Assembly (NCBI RefSeq): GCF_036967215.1
Contig: NZ_CP146016.1
Coordinates: 834,501 to 898,500, forward strand
DNA from: Sulfolobus tengchongensis
Lineage (GTDB): Archaea > Thermoproteota > Thermoprotei_A > Sulfolobales > Sulfolobaceae
Length of the DNA stretch: 64,000 nucleotides
Reading direction: 5' to 3'
Below the pieces are notes generated by a model, which made no database searches, was not told where the DNA came from, and was given only the letters and a program-made list of their open reading frames with translations. Shown in pieces: positions 36,183 through 44,635 of the stretch. Positions within the stretch are counted from its first letter, which is position 1; the number at the start of each line of letters is the position of its first letter. The position numbers and the translations under genes were made by a program.

Positions 36183-37481
36183 ATGGAGATTAAATCCACA
36201 GTTACAATAATTGGAGGAGGGGTTAACGGCTTATTTACAGCCTTAGATTTAGCACTAAGAGGAATAGACGTTACATTAGTTGAAAGAAGTGACATAGGTT
36301 CTGGAACTTCTGGTAGATTTCACGGACTTCTTCACAGCGGTGCCAGATATGCGGTCACTGATCCAGAATCTGCTAAGGAGTGCATACAGGAAAATAAGAT
36401 AATTACCAAAATAGCCCCTCATGCAGTTAAGGATACTGGTGGAATATTTCTGGGTATAACTAAAGATGATTTACAATTCTCTGAAACTTTTCTGAGGTCT
36501 TTGGAAAAAGTTGGAATTGAGTATAAAGTATTGGAAATTAAAGAAGTACTCCAAGAAGAGCCCTATGTTAACAGAGATGCGAAAATCGCCATTTGGGTAC
36601 CAGATAAAGTAGTTTATGGATATGATTTGATGTCGAGTGTTGCGATCACTGCCTCGTTGAATGGGGCTAAAATATTAACTTATAATGAGGTTGTTGAATT
36701 CTTAAGGGAGGGTAATACCATTAAGGGAATTAAGGCGGTTGACAGGATAAATAATGAGACCAATATAATAAGATCTGATATAGTAGTTAATACTGCAGGT
36801 CCATGGGCCTTTAAAATAATAAAAATGGCCGGATTGGAGGAGATACCGATTATGCCAACTGCGGGAATCATGGCAGTATTTGACCAAAAAGTTAACAATA
36901 TGGTTCTGAATAGATTAAGACCACCTTCTGATGGTGACATTATAGTACCATATTTTGATAGATCAATTCTGGGAACTACTGCGACGATAATTGATGATCC
37001 AGATAACTTTACAATATCTGAAGAAGATGTAAATATGCTAGTTGAGGAAGGTTCATATCTAATACCAAAATTAAAGGAAATGAAGGTAGTAAGGACTTAT
37101 GCTTCAGTGAGACCGTTAATAAGGAGTGAAGGAACTGGTAGAGAAGCTACAAGGGATTTCAGGATAATAGATCATGAAAAAGAGAATGGAATCTATGGAT
37201 TAATATCTGTAATTGGAGGTAAATTTACAACTGGAAGATTAGTAGGAGAGAAAGTTTCCGACATGGTTTCCTTAAAGTTAGGAGTAAAGAGTGAAAGTAA
37301 GACTAGAAACACCAAAATATTGAGCCCTTCTGATCTTAATTTAATGGAATATGCTGAGAAATTTGGTTTAGCTAAAGCTTTAGTAAAAAGCGCATTGGAA
37401 AGAAAGGGAACATTGGATGAGGAAAGATATTTGAGTTCACTATATATTCTTTTATCCCTAATTTCAAGAAGAGGAGGATAA
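36183..37481 (+). CDS. FAD-dependent glycerol-3-phosphate dehydrogenase, GlpA-like
   Basis: A 432-residue DAO-fold flavoprotein. The FAD motif TIIGGGVNGLFTALDLALRG is near residues 8-27. SGTSGRFHGLLHSGARYAV near 41-60 is the glycerol-3-phosphate dehydrogenase signature. VVNTAGPWA near 205 and the C-terminal GLISVIGGKFTTGR near 340 complete the FAD domain. It lacks the large C-terminal domain of bacterial GlpD and any BFD-type cluster. It oxidises glycerol 3-phosphate to dihydroxyacetone phosphate and should reduce quinone. The CoxG-like gene 3 bp downstream is a candidate membrane partner; from memory, such a pairing has been described in S. acidocaldarius. Confidence 0.9.
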   Translation: MEIKSTVTIIGGGVNGLFTALDLALRGIDVTLVERSDIGSGTSGRFHGLLHSGARYAVTDPESAKECIQENKIITKIAPHAVKDTGGIFLGITKDDLQFSETFLRSLEKVGIEYKVLEIKEVLQEEPYVNRDAKIAIWVPDKVVYGYDLMSSVAITASLNGAKILTYNEVVEFLREGNTIKGIKAVDRINNETNIIRSDIVVNTAGPWAFKIIKMAGLEEIPIMPTAGIMAVFDQKVNNMVLNRLRPPSDGDIIVPYFDRSILGTTATIIDDPDNFTISEEDVNMLVEEGSYLIPKLKEMKVVRTYASVRPLIRSEGTGREATRDFRIIDHEKENGIYGLISVIGGKFTTGRLVGEKVSDMVSLKLGVKSESKTRNTKILSPSDLNLMEYAEKFGLAKALVKSALERKGTLDEERYLSSLYILLSLISRRGG

Positions 37482-37484
37482 AGG

Positions 37485-37928
37485 TTGGAATTTAAGGGAA
37501 GCTTTAGTATCGGAAAGACTGTTAATTTAGTTAAGGAATTCTTATTGGATCCTAAACAATTTGCTGAATGCCTACCTGGTATACAGAATTATGAAGTGGT
37601 AGGTGATACTTTTAGGTCAAATTTTAAATTAGATATCTCACAGATGAAGATCCCTCACATGAGTACGTTAACTACTGTTATAAATGCTAAGATTCTCGAT
37701 AAGGCTGATGGAATAGAGATAAGTGGTAATGGAAGATCTGCTGGTGTGGGTGTAAAATTTAATATTGTACTCAAGCTTAGTGGAAACTCAGAATACACTA
37801 AATTGGAATGGCGAGCCAATATAGATTTAGGTTTGCTTTCTAGGTTATTGGGAGATGAAAATATAATAAAAATAGCTGAAGCAAATATAAATCATATAAT
37901 AAGTTGTATCTCAACTAAATTATCGTAA
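37485..37928 (+). CDS. CoxG-like SRPBCC-domain protein
   Basis: A 147-residue START/SRPBCC-fold protein of the CoxG (CO dehydrogenase subunit G) family. Typical features are the N-terminal KGSFSIGKTVNLVKEFLLDP and PKQFAECLPGIQNYEVVGD segments and a final amphipathic helix. It starts at a TTG 3 bp after the dehydrogenase stop, with GGAGG in the end of that gene acting as a ribosome-binding site. CoxG proteins tether Mo-hydroxylases to the membrane. Here the genetic partner is a flavin dehydrogenase, so it probably docks that enzyme at the membrane. The role is inferred from position. Confidence 0.82.
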   Translation: MEFKGSFSIGKTVNLVKEFLLDPKQFAECLPGIQNYEVVGDTFRSNFKLDISQMKIPHMSTLTTVINAKILDKADGIEISGNGRSAGVGVKFNIVLKLSGNSEYTKLEWRANIDLGLLSRLLGDENIIKIAEANINHIISCISTKLS

Positions 37929-37983
37929 GTGGATCTGACATAATGAAAGATATAAAAATCTTTCTTAAATAAAAAAGAAATTT

Positions 37984-38262
37984 TTATTTGTTATGATATG
38001 CTTTTTCCGCTGCTTTAAATACTGGTACTAAAAACTCTTCTACACTGGCACCAATTATTTCGTAGCCCGGTTTACTTATTAACTCCCTTATTGCCTTTAC
38101 TGCACTTTCGTATTCATTATACCTAAGCCCTTTAATGCGCTTTACTATCTCTTCATCCAAATCTGGTGGAGATAACCCATAATCTCCTGTTATCATTAAA
38201 TCGTATATTATACCTTTATCATCAACAGCTACTGTGGCTTGAATTAATTTTCCATATTTTTC
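37984..38262 (-). pseudogene. Lipoate-ligase accessory (LplB-like) domain lacking a proper start
   Basis: The reverse frame reads KYGKLIQATVAVDDKGIIYD, then LMITGDYGLSPPDLDEE and an alpha/beta tail to the stop at 37984. This pattern (a short beta hairpin ending in SGDF/TGDY) resembles the C-terminal domain of lipoate-protein ligase, which archaea encode as a separate LplB. The frame is open only to a TAA at 38263-38265. The first ATG (38196) is too late for the domain. The N-terminus is therefore broken, or a non-standard start is used. An ATG one frame away (ATGGAAAA..., about 38253) would fit with one extra A. Needed to lipoylate E2 if active. Confidence 0.5.
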
Positions 38263-38445
38263 TTAGTTTGTGGAGTTTACGAGGCATAGTTACTAAAACC
38301 TGATGTAACCATAGAATATAATTTTTTCTATAAGGGGGCGACCGATGGACATTTTCAACCCCTTAACCACCATTATAAAGCGTAGATAATTATTTAGTAC
38401 TTGGTTTATGCAAAAAACCTATATATGGATAGTAAAATGGGTAAT

Positions 38446-38586
38446 ATGGAAGAAAAAGTACTTGCTATGGATGAGAGGGGCAGGATTACATTGAATAATT
38501 CAAATAGTAGATGGTTAAAATGTAAAGCTTATGAAGTACTTCAGTTGAATAAGATGTTAATATTATATCATAAGGATGAAATTTAA
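38446..38586 (+). CDS. Short AbrB-like protein, possibly degenerate
   Basis: A 46-residue reading from the ATG at 38446: EEKVLAMDERGRITL, then a divergent tail. The opening matches the SpoVT/AbrB swapped-hairpin motif (VxxxGRITLP) of archaeal DNA-binding proteins and antitoxins. The usual P-x-x-I/V-R that follows is missing, and no toxin gene is adjacent. A TATA-like CCTATATATGG lies about 30 bp upstream. A longer TTG start at 38401 is less likely. Confidence 0.45.
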   Translation: MEEKVLAMDERGRITLNNSNSRWLKCKAYEVLQLNKMLILYHKDEI

Positions 38587-38776
38587 ATCTTTTGTAAAAC
38601 TTCCTAGGTAAGACTTCTTTCTCTTAAATTAAAGAGCTCATTATTAGGAATTATTAAACAACATATAAATTTTAATTTAGTCATAAAAAATATTTTATTT
38701 TATCATAAAGTTTTTATATGAAATTCGATGAATCTTAACCCCCTTAAAGAGGATTGAACTTTATCTTTTTCCCTTA

Positions 38777-40450
38777 TCATTTAATTCCTTTCTCTTTTTC
38801 TTGCAATACCCTCCATAAAATCTTTCCAGAGCCACTTTTAGGTAAAGAATCGACAAACTCTATTATTCTAGGATATTCATATGCACTCATATGTTGCTTA
38901 CACCATTCTCTTATTTCATCTGCAGTGACTTTACCCTTATATTCTGGTTTCAATACAATATATGCCTTAACTTCCTCGCCAACTCTTGGATCTGGAGAAG
39001 CAACAACACATGCTTCCAAAACTGCAGGATGTTGATATAGTTTATTCTCAACCTTAGTTGGCCATACCTTATAGCCAGCTCTATTTATCATTCTCTTTAT
39101 TCTATCAACTATAAAGAAATACCCTTCTTCATCCATGTATCCAAGATCTCCCGTTCTAAAATACTCAATACCATTAATGGTTATGAAAGACTTTCTAGTT
39201 TCTTCATCTTTATTCCAATATCCCTTAAATAAACTTGGACATTTAACTACTATTTCACCCTCTTTATTTGGCGGGAGCACTTCTCCAGTCACTGGATCTA
39301 TTACTAACGCATCTACTCCAAAATGAGGTATCCCTAAACATTGCAATTTAGGTCTATTAGGAGGATTAACATGAGTCTGTGACATTGTTTCCGTTAATCC
39401 ATAACCCTCTATATAATCCAACCCAGTAAGCTCCTTAAGCCTTTTAGCTACTGCTTCTGGCATTGCCGCTCCACCTCCTCCTATTAGAATCAAGGAACTT
39501 AGATTCCTTTTCTCTATTCCAGGTAAGGCTAATAAATCCACAACCATTGTGGAGATATTAGTCCAATGGGTAATCCTATACTTCTCAATTGCATCTACGG
39601 CAGCTTCTCTATCCCAGACTGATAGTAAAACCATTGTGGCACCAATATATAATGGTGCGTTGAGACTATGAACAAAACCAGTGACGTGAAATACTGGCAA
39701 TGATGAAAGTACTACTGCTGAAGGAGTTACCATATTCCAAACCACTGAACCTAAAATTGTTGGCCATATGGTCGAATGAGTGTGAATACAGCCCTTTGGA
39801 AAACCAGTGGTTCCAGAAGTATATGGTATAACCGCAATATCCTCAGCTTTAACTTCCACTTGAGGGGGAGAATAATTATTTCTTAATGAATCTCTCCACA
39901 AAATTACGTCTTTTACATCTATTTCCGGTTCCTTTTGCACTAATGGATGTATTTTTATTTCCGGTTGCTGGGGTAAGTAATCCTTAAATCTCCCGGCTAT
40001 AACCCATTTTACTTGCGTGTTTTCCCTAGCTTTAATCACCTTATTAAGGTAGAGCGATAATGTTATTACACCGACCGCCCCAGAATCCTTAAGTATATAG
40101 TTTAACTCATCTTCTGCTATTAAGGGATTTATTGGTACTAGAATTGCATTTGCTCTAAGTATACCATAATATGCTATAACCCATTGTACCGAATTTGGCA
40201 TAAATATTGCTACTCTATCTCCTTTTCTTACACCAAGTTCATTATGTAAAAATGCTGAGAACCTAAGCACATTTTCCCATAGCTCCCTATACGTTATTTT
40301 ATTACCATAGTATATAATTGCGTTCTTGTTAGGATATCTTTGAGAGGAAACTTCTACTATATTAAATAGAGGGACTTCAGGATAATCTAAGGTTTTGGGT
40401 AAGTGAGGTGGCCAATACTTAAACCAAGGCCTATCTGAGCTCTGACTCAT
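38777..40450 (-). CDS. AMP-dependent acyl-CoA synthetase
   Basis: A 557-residue ANL-superfamily ligase activating a carboxylic acid to its CoA thioester through an acyl-AMP. The P-loop is PYTSGTTGFPKGCIHTHS near residue 213. A5-type YGLTETMSQTH is near 350, A7/A8 YFRTGDLGYMDEEGYFFIVD near 432 with the hinge at DRIKRMINRAGYKVWP, and the catalytic Lys is in PKSGSGKILWR near 543. The chain preference is not readable. It is divergent from the lactonase gene, with 75 bp between starts, so both may serve breakdown of lactones or esters to acyl-CoA. Confidence 0.92.
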   Translation of the reverse strand: MSQSSDRPWFKYWPPHLPKTLDYPEVPLFNIVEVSSQRYPNKNAIIYYGNKITYRELWENVLRFSAFLHNELGVRKGDRVAIFMPNSVQWVIAYYGILRANAILVPINPLIAEDELNYILKDSGAVGVITLSLYLNKVIKARENTQVKWVIAGRFKDYLPQQPEIKIHPLVQKEPEIDVKDVILWRDSLRNNYSPPQVEVKAEDIAVIPYTSGTTGFPKGCIHTHSTIWPTILGSVVWNMVTPSAVVLSSLPVFHVTGFVHSLNAPLYIGATMVLLSVWDREAAVDAIEKYRITHWTNISTMVVDLLALPGIEKRNLSSLILIGGGGAAMPEAVAKRLKELTGLDYIEGYGLTETMSQTHVNPPNRPKLQCLGIPHFGVDALVIDPVTGEVLPPNKEGEIVVKCPSLFKGYWNKDEETRKSFITINGIEYFRTGDLGYMDEEGYFFIVDRIKRMINRAGYKVWPTKVENKLYQHPAVLEACVVASPDPRVGEEVKAYIVLKPEYKGKVTADEIREWCKQHMSAYEYPRIIEFVDSLPKSGSGKILWRVLQEKEKGIK

Positions 40451-40525
40451 AAAAAAATTTAGTAAAATATGGTAATAAATCTTTATTCGAAGAAAAGCTT
40501 ATGTATTATAAAATAGAAAGAGAAT

Positions 40526-41476
40526 ATGATGCAGAAAATACCCCTAGTTGGTAAGGAGCCAATAGAACCTAAAGACATGGGTTTTACGCTTATTCATGAA
40601 CACCTTAGAGTTTTCAGCGAGGCTGTTAGATATCAATGGCCTCACCTATATAATGAAGAGGAGGAATACAAGAATGCAGTAAATGAGGTAAAAAAGGTAA
40701 TGCAATTAGGGGTTAGAACAATAGTTGACCCTACAGTAATGGGATTGGGTAGGGATATAAGGTTCATGGAGAGAGTGGTTAAGGCTACTGGCGTAAATTT
40801 AATAGCCGGAACTGGAATCTATATATACGTTGACTTACCATTTTACTTTCTAGGAAGATCTGTAAATGAGATAGCCGATTTATTTATACATGATATAAAG
40901 GTAGGGATACAGAACACCTCAAATAAGGCTGGATTCATAAAAATAGCTGCGGATGAGCCTGGAATTACAAAAGACGTTGAGGCGGTAATAAGAGCTGCTG
41001 CAATTGCACATAAGGAGACTAAAGTACCAATAATAACTCATTCCAATGCACATAATAATACTGGCATGGAACAACAAAGGATATTAATGGAAGAAGGAGT
41101 AGATCCAGGGAAAATATTAATAGGGCATTTAGGTGATAGTGATAAAATAGATTACATAAAAAAGATCGCTGATAAAGGATCTTTTGTGGGATTAGACAGA
41201 TATGGATTAGACTTGTTCCTTCCAGTTGATAAAAGAAATGAGACAACCTTAAGGTTAATTAAGGAAGGTTACGTCGATAGGTTAATGATTTCACAAGATT
41301 ATTGTTGCACAATTGATTGGGGAACAGCTAAACCAGAATTTAAACCAAAATTAGCTCCGAAATGGAGTATGTCACTCATATTTGAGGATGTGATACCGTA
41401 TTTAAAGAAGAACGGAGTAGGAGAGGACATAATAGATAAAATATTTAAGGAAAATCCTAAAAGGTTCTTTAGCTGA
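40526..41476 (+). CDS. php: Phosphotriesterase-like lactonase (SsoPox orthologue)
   Basis: A 316-residue amidohydrolase with a binuclear metal site, very similar to S. solfataricus SsoPox (recognised from memory). It hydrolyses acyl-homoserine and other lactones and promiscuously organophosphates. Metal ligands are all present: His24 and His26 (HEHLR), carboxylated Lys139 (GFIKIAADE), His172 (HSNAHN), His201 (GHLGD) and Asp258 (SQDYCC). The loop Trp265 (DWGTA) is kept. The residue before the metal Asp is Gln257 where SsoPox has His. Start is the first of two adjacent ATGs; the second gives 315 residues. Confidence 0.95.
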   Translation: MMQKIPLVGKEPIEPKDMGFTLIHEHLRVFSEAVRYQWPHLYNEEEEYKNAVNEVKKVMQLGVRTIVDPTVMGLGRDIRFMERVVKATGVNLIAGTGIYIYVDLPFYFLGRSVNEIADLFIHDIKVGIQNTSNKAGFIKIAADEPGITKDVEAVIRAAAIAHKETKVPIITHSNAHNNTGMEQQRILMEEGVDPGKILIGHLGDSDKIDYIKKIADKGSFVGLDRYGLDLFLPVDKRNETTLRLIKEGYVDRLMISQDYCCTIDWGTAKPEFKPKLAPKWSMSLIFEDVIPYLKKNGVGEDIIDKIFKENPKRFFS

Positions 41477-41572
41477 ATTTTTAATAAGAGTTTTTTATCA
41501 CATAAAAATACAAATAATCTAATCCTTTTTTGTATAATTGGAAATTCCTCACAATTAATTCACTATTGGAAT

Positions 41573-41661
41573 AGTTTGTGGATTTTCTGAAAATTGAGGC
41601 TATTCTCTCCATCAGGACTATTCATAGAATTATCGCCTAGTTTCCAAATGATACACACACT
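41573..41661 (+). mobile_element. Family-2 hairpin MITE with 11-bp target duplication
   Basis: AGTTTGTGGA at the left and ACACACACT at the right are the imperfect inverted ends. ACTATTGGAAT occurs immediately outside on both sides (41562-41572 and 41662-41672). The body aligns with the reverse complement of 33264-33351. It lies between the lactonase and esterase genes and has no ORF. Confidence 0.85.
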
Positions 41662-41794
41662 ACTATTGGAATTCCAATATTCAATTTGCTATTTAAATAA
41701 TAAAGGGTATTTTAGTAGATCTAGAAATAATTTTTACTCATAGACGACATCTATATGATAAATATTTATTCTCAAAAAATAACTTATTAACAAC

Positions 41795-42727
41795 ATGCCA
41801 TTAGATCCGCAAGTTAAAGATCTCTTGACCAAATTAAACTCGTTATTACCTTCAACACCGTTAACTCCACAAGAATTTAGAAGGATTAGAAATGACATTT
41901 TCCTCAAAATGTTCAACAATGAAAAAGTTGAGTTAGCTAAAGTTCAAGATATGAATATACCGGGGAGGAATGGGAGCATACCAATAAGGGTTTACGTTCC
42001 GAACCAGAGGGAAAATCTTCCTGCCGTTATCTACTACCATGGAGGGGGTTTCGTTTACGGAAATTTAGATACGCATGATAGTGTGTGCAGGTTAATTTCG
42101 AAGTTATCGGAATCAATTGTGGTTTCAGTAGATTATAGATTGGCACCAGAACATAAATTCCCCACACAAGTTTATGACGCATATGACGTAGTGAAGTGGA
42201 TAAGTACCAACGGAGGAAAGATGGGAATAGATACCTCAAGGATTGCAGTTGCGGGAGATAGTGCAGGAGGTAACTTATCTGCAGTTGTAAGTATTTTAGA
42301 TAGAGATAATAACGAGAAGATTATTAAATATCAAGTATTAATCTATCCCGTAGTCAACATGTTAGATTCTTCACCCTCAATGTTTAACTATGGGGATGGA
42401 TATTTTCTGACTTATGAAAGAATGATGTGGTATCATAAACAATACGTTAAAGAAGAAAACGATTACTATAATCCTTTAGCATCGCCCATTTTAGCTAATT
42501 TAAATAATCTCCCTCCAGCTCTTGTAATTACCGCCGAATATGATCCTTTAAGGGATCAGGGGGAAATGTACGCTCACAAATTAAAAATTAATGGAGTAAG
42601 GGCGGTTAACGTAAGGTATAATGGAATGATTCATGGTTTTGTGAGCTTTTACGAGTACTTAGACGTGGGAAGAGAGGCGATACAGCACATAGCCTCATCG
42701 ATTTATAAAAGGTTTAACTTCACTTAA
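41795..42727 (+). CDS. HSL-family carboxylesterase
   Basis: A 310-residue hormone-sensitive-lipase-type esterase (family IV). The oxyanion motif YYHGGGFVYG is near residue 78, the nucleophile elbow GDSAGGN near 150 (Ser), acid in EYDPLRDQGE near 247, and His in MIHGFVSF near 278. It has no signal peptide. Sulfolobus orthologues are thermostable esterases acting on medium-chain p-nitrophenyl esters. A TATA-like GATAAATATTTATTC precedes the ATG by about 20-30 bp. Its 3' end overlaps the convergent FAH-family gene by 8 bp. Confidence 0.92.
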   Translation: MPLDPQVKDLLTKLNSLLPSTPLTPQEFRRIRNDIFLKMFNNEKVELAKVQDMNIPGRNGSIPIRVYVPNQRENLPAVIYYHGGGFVYGNLDTHDSVCRLISKLSESIVVSVDYRLAPEHKFPTQVYDAYDVVKWISTNGGKMGIDTSRIAVAGDSAGGNLSAVVSILDRDNNEKIIKYQVLIYPVVNMLDSSPSMFNYGDGYFLTYERMMWYHKQYVKEENDYYNPLASPILANLNNLPPALVITAEYDPLRDQGEMYAHKLKINGVRAVNVRYNGMIHGFVSFYEYLDVGREAIQHIASSIYKRFNFT

Positions 42728-43688
42728 TGATATTTTTTAGAATGCCTATTTTTTCCACATATAATTCTATGGTACTGTTTGGTTTTAATGATTTACCTAT
42801 GTCTATTCCAGTACAACCTGATACTGTACCACTGCCAAAGACATCCCCAGGTCTAATGTATTCATCTTGTGAAACATATGCTATCATATCTTCAAACGTC
42901 CATTGCATATCCTCTGCCTTAGTATCGCACCAAACTTCATCGTTAACTTTAGCGTAAACCCTTAATCCCTTAATGTCAGATAACTCATCTCTGGTCACAA
43001 TCCAAGGTCCTAATCCATTAGCGAAATCCTTACCTTTAGCTGGTCCCAGTAAACCCTTCATTTCAACCATTTGAATATCTCTCGCGCTGAAGTCATTAAA
43101 TATTGTAAAGCCCAATATGTAGTTCTTAGCGTTTTGTTTATCTATATCTTTGCCTTTCTTATATATAATTGCAGCTATTTCCAATTCTATATCAACACTC
43201 TTAGAGTACTTAGGCCAAGGCACTTCTTCTAAATGTCCATAGAATATTGCCGGATCACCCTTATAATAGATGGGTATTTTAAACCACTCTTCTGGTATCT
43301 GTTGCCCTCTTCTTTTATACGTAGCCTCAACATGTCCTCTAAAAGCCAGAAAATCCCTTAACATATTTGCCCTCAGTAAAGGTGCCTTTAATTTAACCTC
43401 GTTAATACTGTAAACTACGTCTCTCCTTTTCTTAGCCCACTCTAATACTTCCTTAACCAATTCTAATCCCTTATCACCAGCTTGAAGAACTCCTAACATA
43501 TCACTTGGTAATAACGCATTGCAATACCTTTCAATGAATTGTTCATCCTCTCCTTTCTCTAAAAACATTAAATAACAGGAGGTATTCAAATCTGCAACGT
43601 GTTCATTATCTATCAAAACACCGCTCCTTACTCGGTGATCCCTCACAAAGCTTACCAGTTTCATGTTCTCTAAAAATATTTTAGTCAA
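42720..43688 (-). CDS. Fumarylacetoacetate hydrolase (FAH) family protein
   Basis: A 322-residue FAH-fold hydrolase. The metal-binding acids are visible in PAIFYGHLEEVPWPK (about 168-182), SVDIELEIAAIIYKKGKDI (about 185-203) and FTIFNDFSARDIQ (about 215-227). The C-terminal GTVSGCTGIDIG loop follows. It cleaves C-C bonds in 1,3-diketo acids. It may finish the homogentisate route started by hmgA, or act in sugar-acid breakdown like Sulfolobus 2-keto-3-deoxy-arabinonate dehydratase relatives, so substrate is open. It starts 20 bp from the divergent MBL hydrolase gene. Confidence 0.85.
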   Translation of the reverse strand: MTKIFLENMKLVSFVRDHRVRSGVLIDNEHVADLNTSCYLMFLEKGEDEQFIERYCNALLPSDMLGVLQAGDKGLELVKEVLEWAKKRRDVVYSINEVKLKAPLLRANMLRDFLAFRGHVEATYKRRGQQIPEEWFKIPIYYKGDPAIFYGHLEEVPWPKYSKSVDIELEIAAIIYKKGKDIDKQNAKNYILGFTIFNDFSARDIQMVEMKGLLGPAKGKDFANGLGPWIVTRDELSDIKGLRVYAKVNDEVWCDTKAEDMQWTFEDMIAYVSQDEYIRPGDVFGSGTVSGCTGIDIGKSLKPNSTIELYVEKIGILKNIIK

Positions 43689-43708
43689 ATAAAGTAATAT
43701 ATATTATC

Positions 43709-44635
43709 ATGATGGAAGTTCAATATAAGTTCGAAAGAGTGAGCGATAATATATATGCATTCGTTCAGGGTAATGGAGACTGGTTTTTAAGCAATGCGGG
43801 GATAATTATAGGGAAGAATTACGTTATAGTTGTGGACTCCTTAACTAATGAAAAAATGACGAGACAGTTCATTTCGGAGATAAGGAAAGTCACGGATAAG
43901 CCAATAAAATATTTAATAAATACACATGAGCATGAGGACCATCTGTGGACTAATCATTTGTTTCCTAATGCAATTACGATTTGTCATAGAAATTGTAGGG
44001 AAAGAGTTATAGAAGGCATGAAGAGAGGTACTAATCCTTATGAGAGATTATTCAAAATAGATTTCTCAGGATACAAATATACTCCTCAAGATATCATTAT
44101 AGAAAGTGAGATGAGAATATTTGCTGATATTGAAAAAGATGTAAGGTTAGTGTATGTTGGTTACGCTCACACTACCAGTGATATTTACGTTTACATCCCT
44201 GATGAGAAAGTGATCTTCACTGGAGACCTATTATTCTCTCCACCTTGTACTCCTTTCGCCTTAATGGGTTACATCCAAGGATATATAAACGCGTTAGAGC
44301 ATTTAGCTAGCCTTAATGTTGATGTTTACGTTCCAGGTCACGGCGAAATAAGCTATGATAGAAAATCTTTATACGAGGCTAGAGATTATTTAATTTTCGT
44401 TAGGGATGAGGCTAGAAAGATGATGAGGCAAGGTATTAACGATCCAATAAAGGCTTCTTATGAAATCAATTTAGGTAAGTATAATGAATGGATAAGTAAG
44501 GAAAGAATAGTCGGTAACATGGCTAGGGCATATAGTGAGTTAAAAGGAGCTCCTCCAGCTTCTAAATTAGAAAACGTTGATAGAATACTAACAGAAATGC
44601 TTAAATATAGAGAAAAAGAAAGAGGTACTTTTTAA
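43709..44635 (+). CDS. MBL-fold metallo-hydrolase
   Basis: A 308-residue metallo-beta-lactamase-fold enzyme. The metal motif is THEHEDHLWTN near residue 72, a His is in VGYAHTTSDIYVY near 152, and an Asp in IFTGDLLFSPPC near 173. The last His is in VYVPGHGEISYD. The C-terminal helical tail (about 225-308) is longer than in lactonases. The family is related to QuiA/SoxH-like and hydrolases acting on aromatic-ester intermediates, but the reaction is unknown. Start: the first of two adjacent ATGs. It overlaps the convergent alpha/beta hydrolase stop by 4 bp. Confidence 0.82.
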   Translation: MMEVQYKFERVSDNIYAFVQGNGDWFLSNAGIIIGKNYVIVVDSLTNEKMTRQFISEIRKVTDKPIKYLINTHEHEDHLWTNHLFPNAITICHRNCRERVIEGMKRGTNPYERLFKIDFSGYKYTPQDIIIESEMRIFADIEKDVRLVYVGYAHTTSDIYVYIPDEKVIFTGDLLFSPPCTPFALMGYIQGYINALEHLASLNVDVYVPGHGEISYDRKSLYEARDYLIFVRDEARKMMRQGINDPIKASYEINLGKYNEWISKERIVGNMARAYSELKGAPPASKLENVDRILTEMLKYREKERGTF

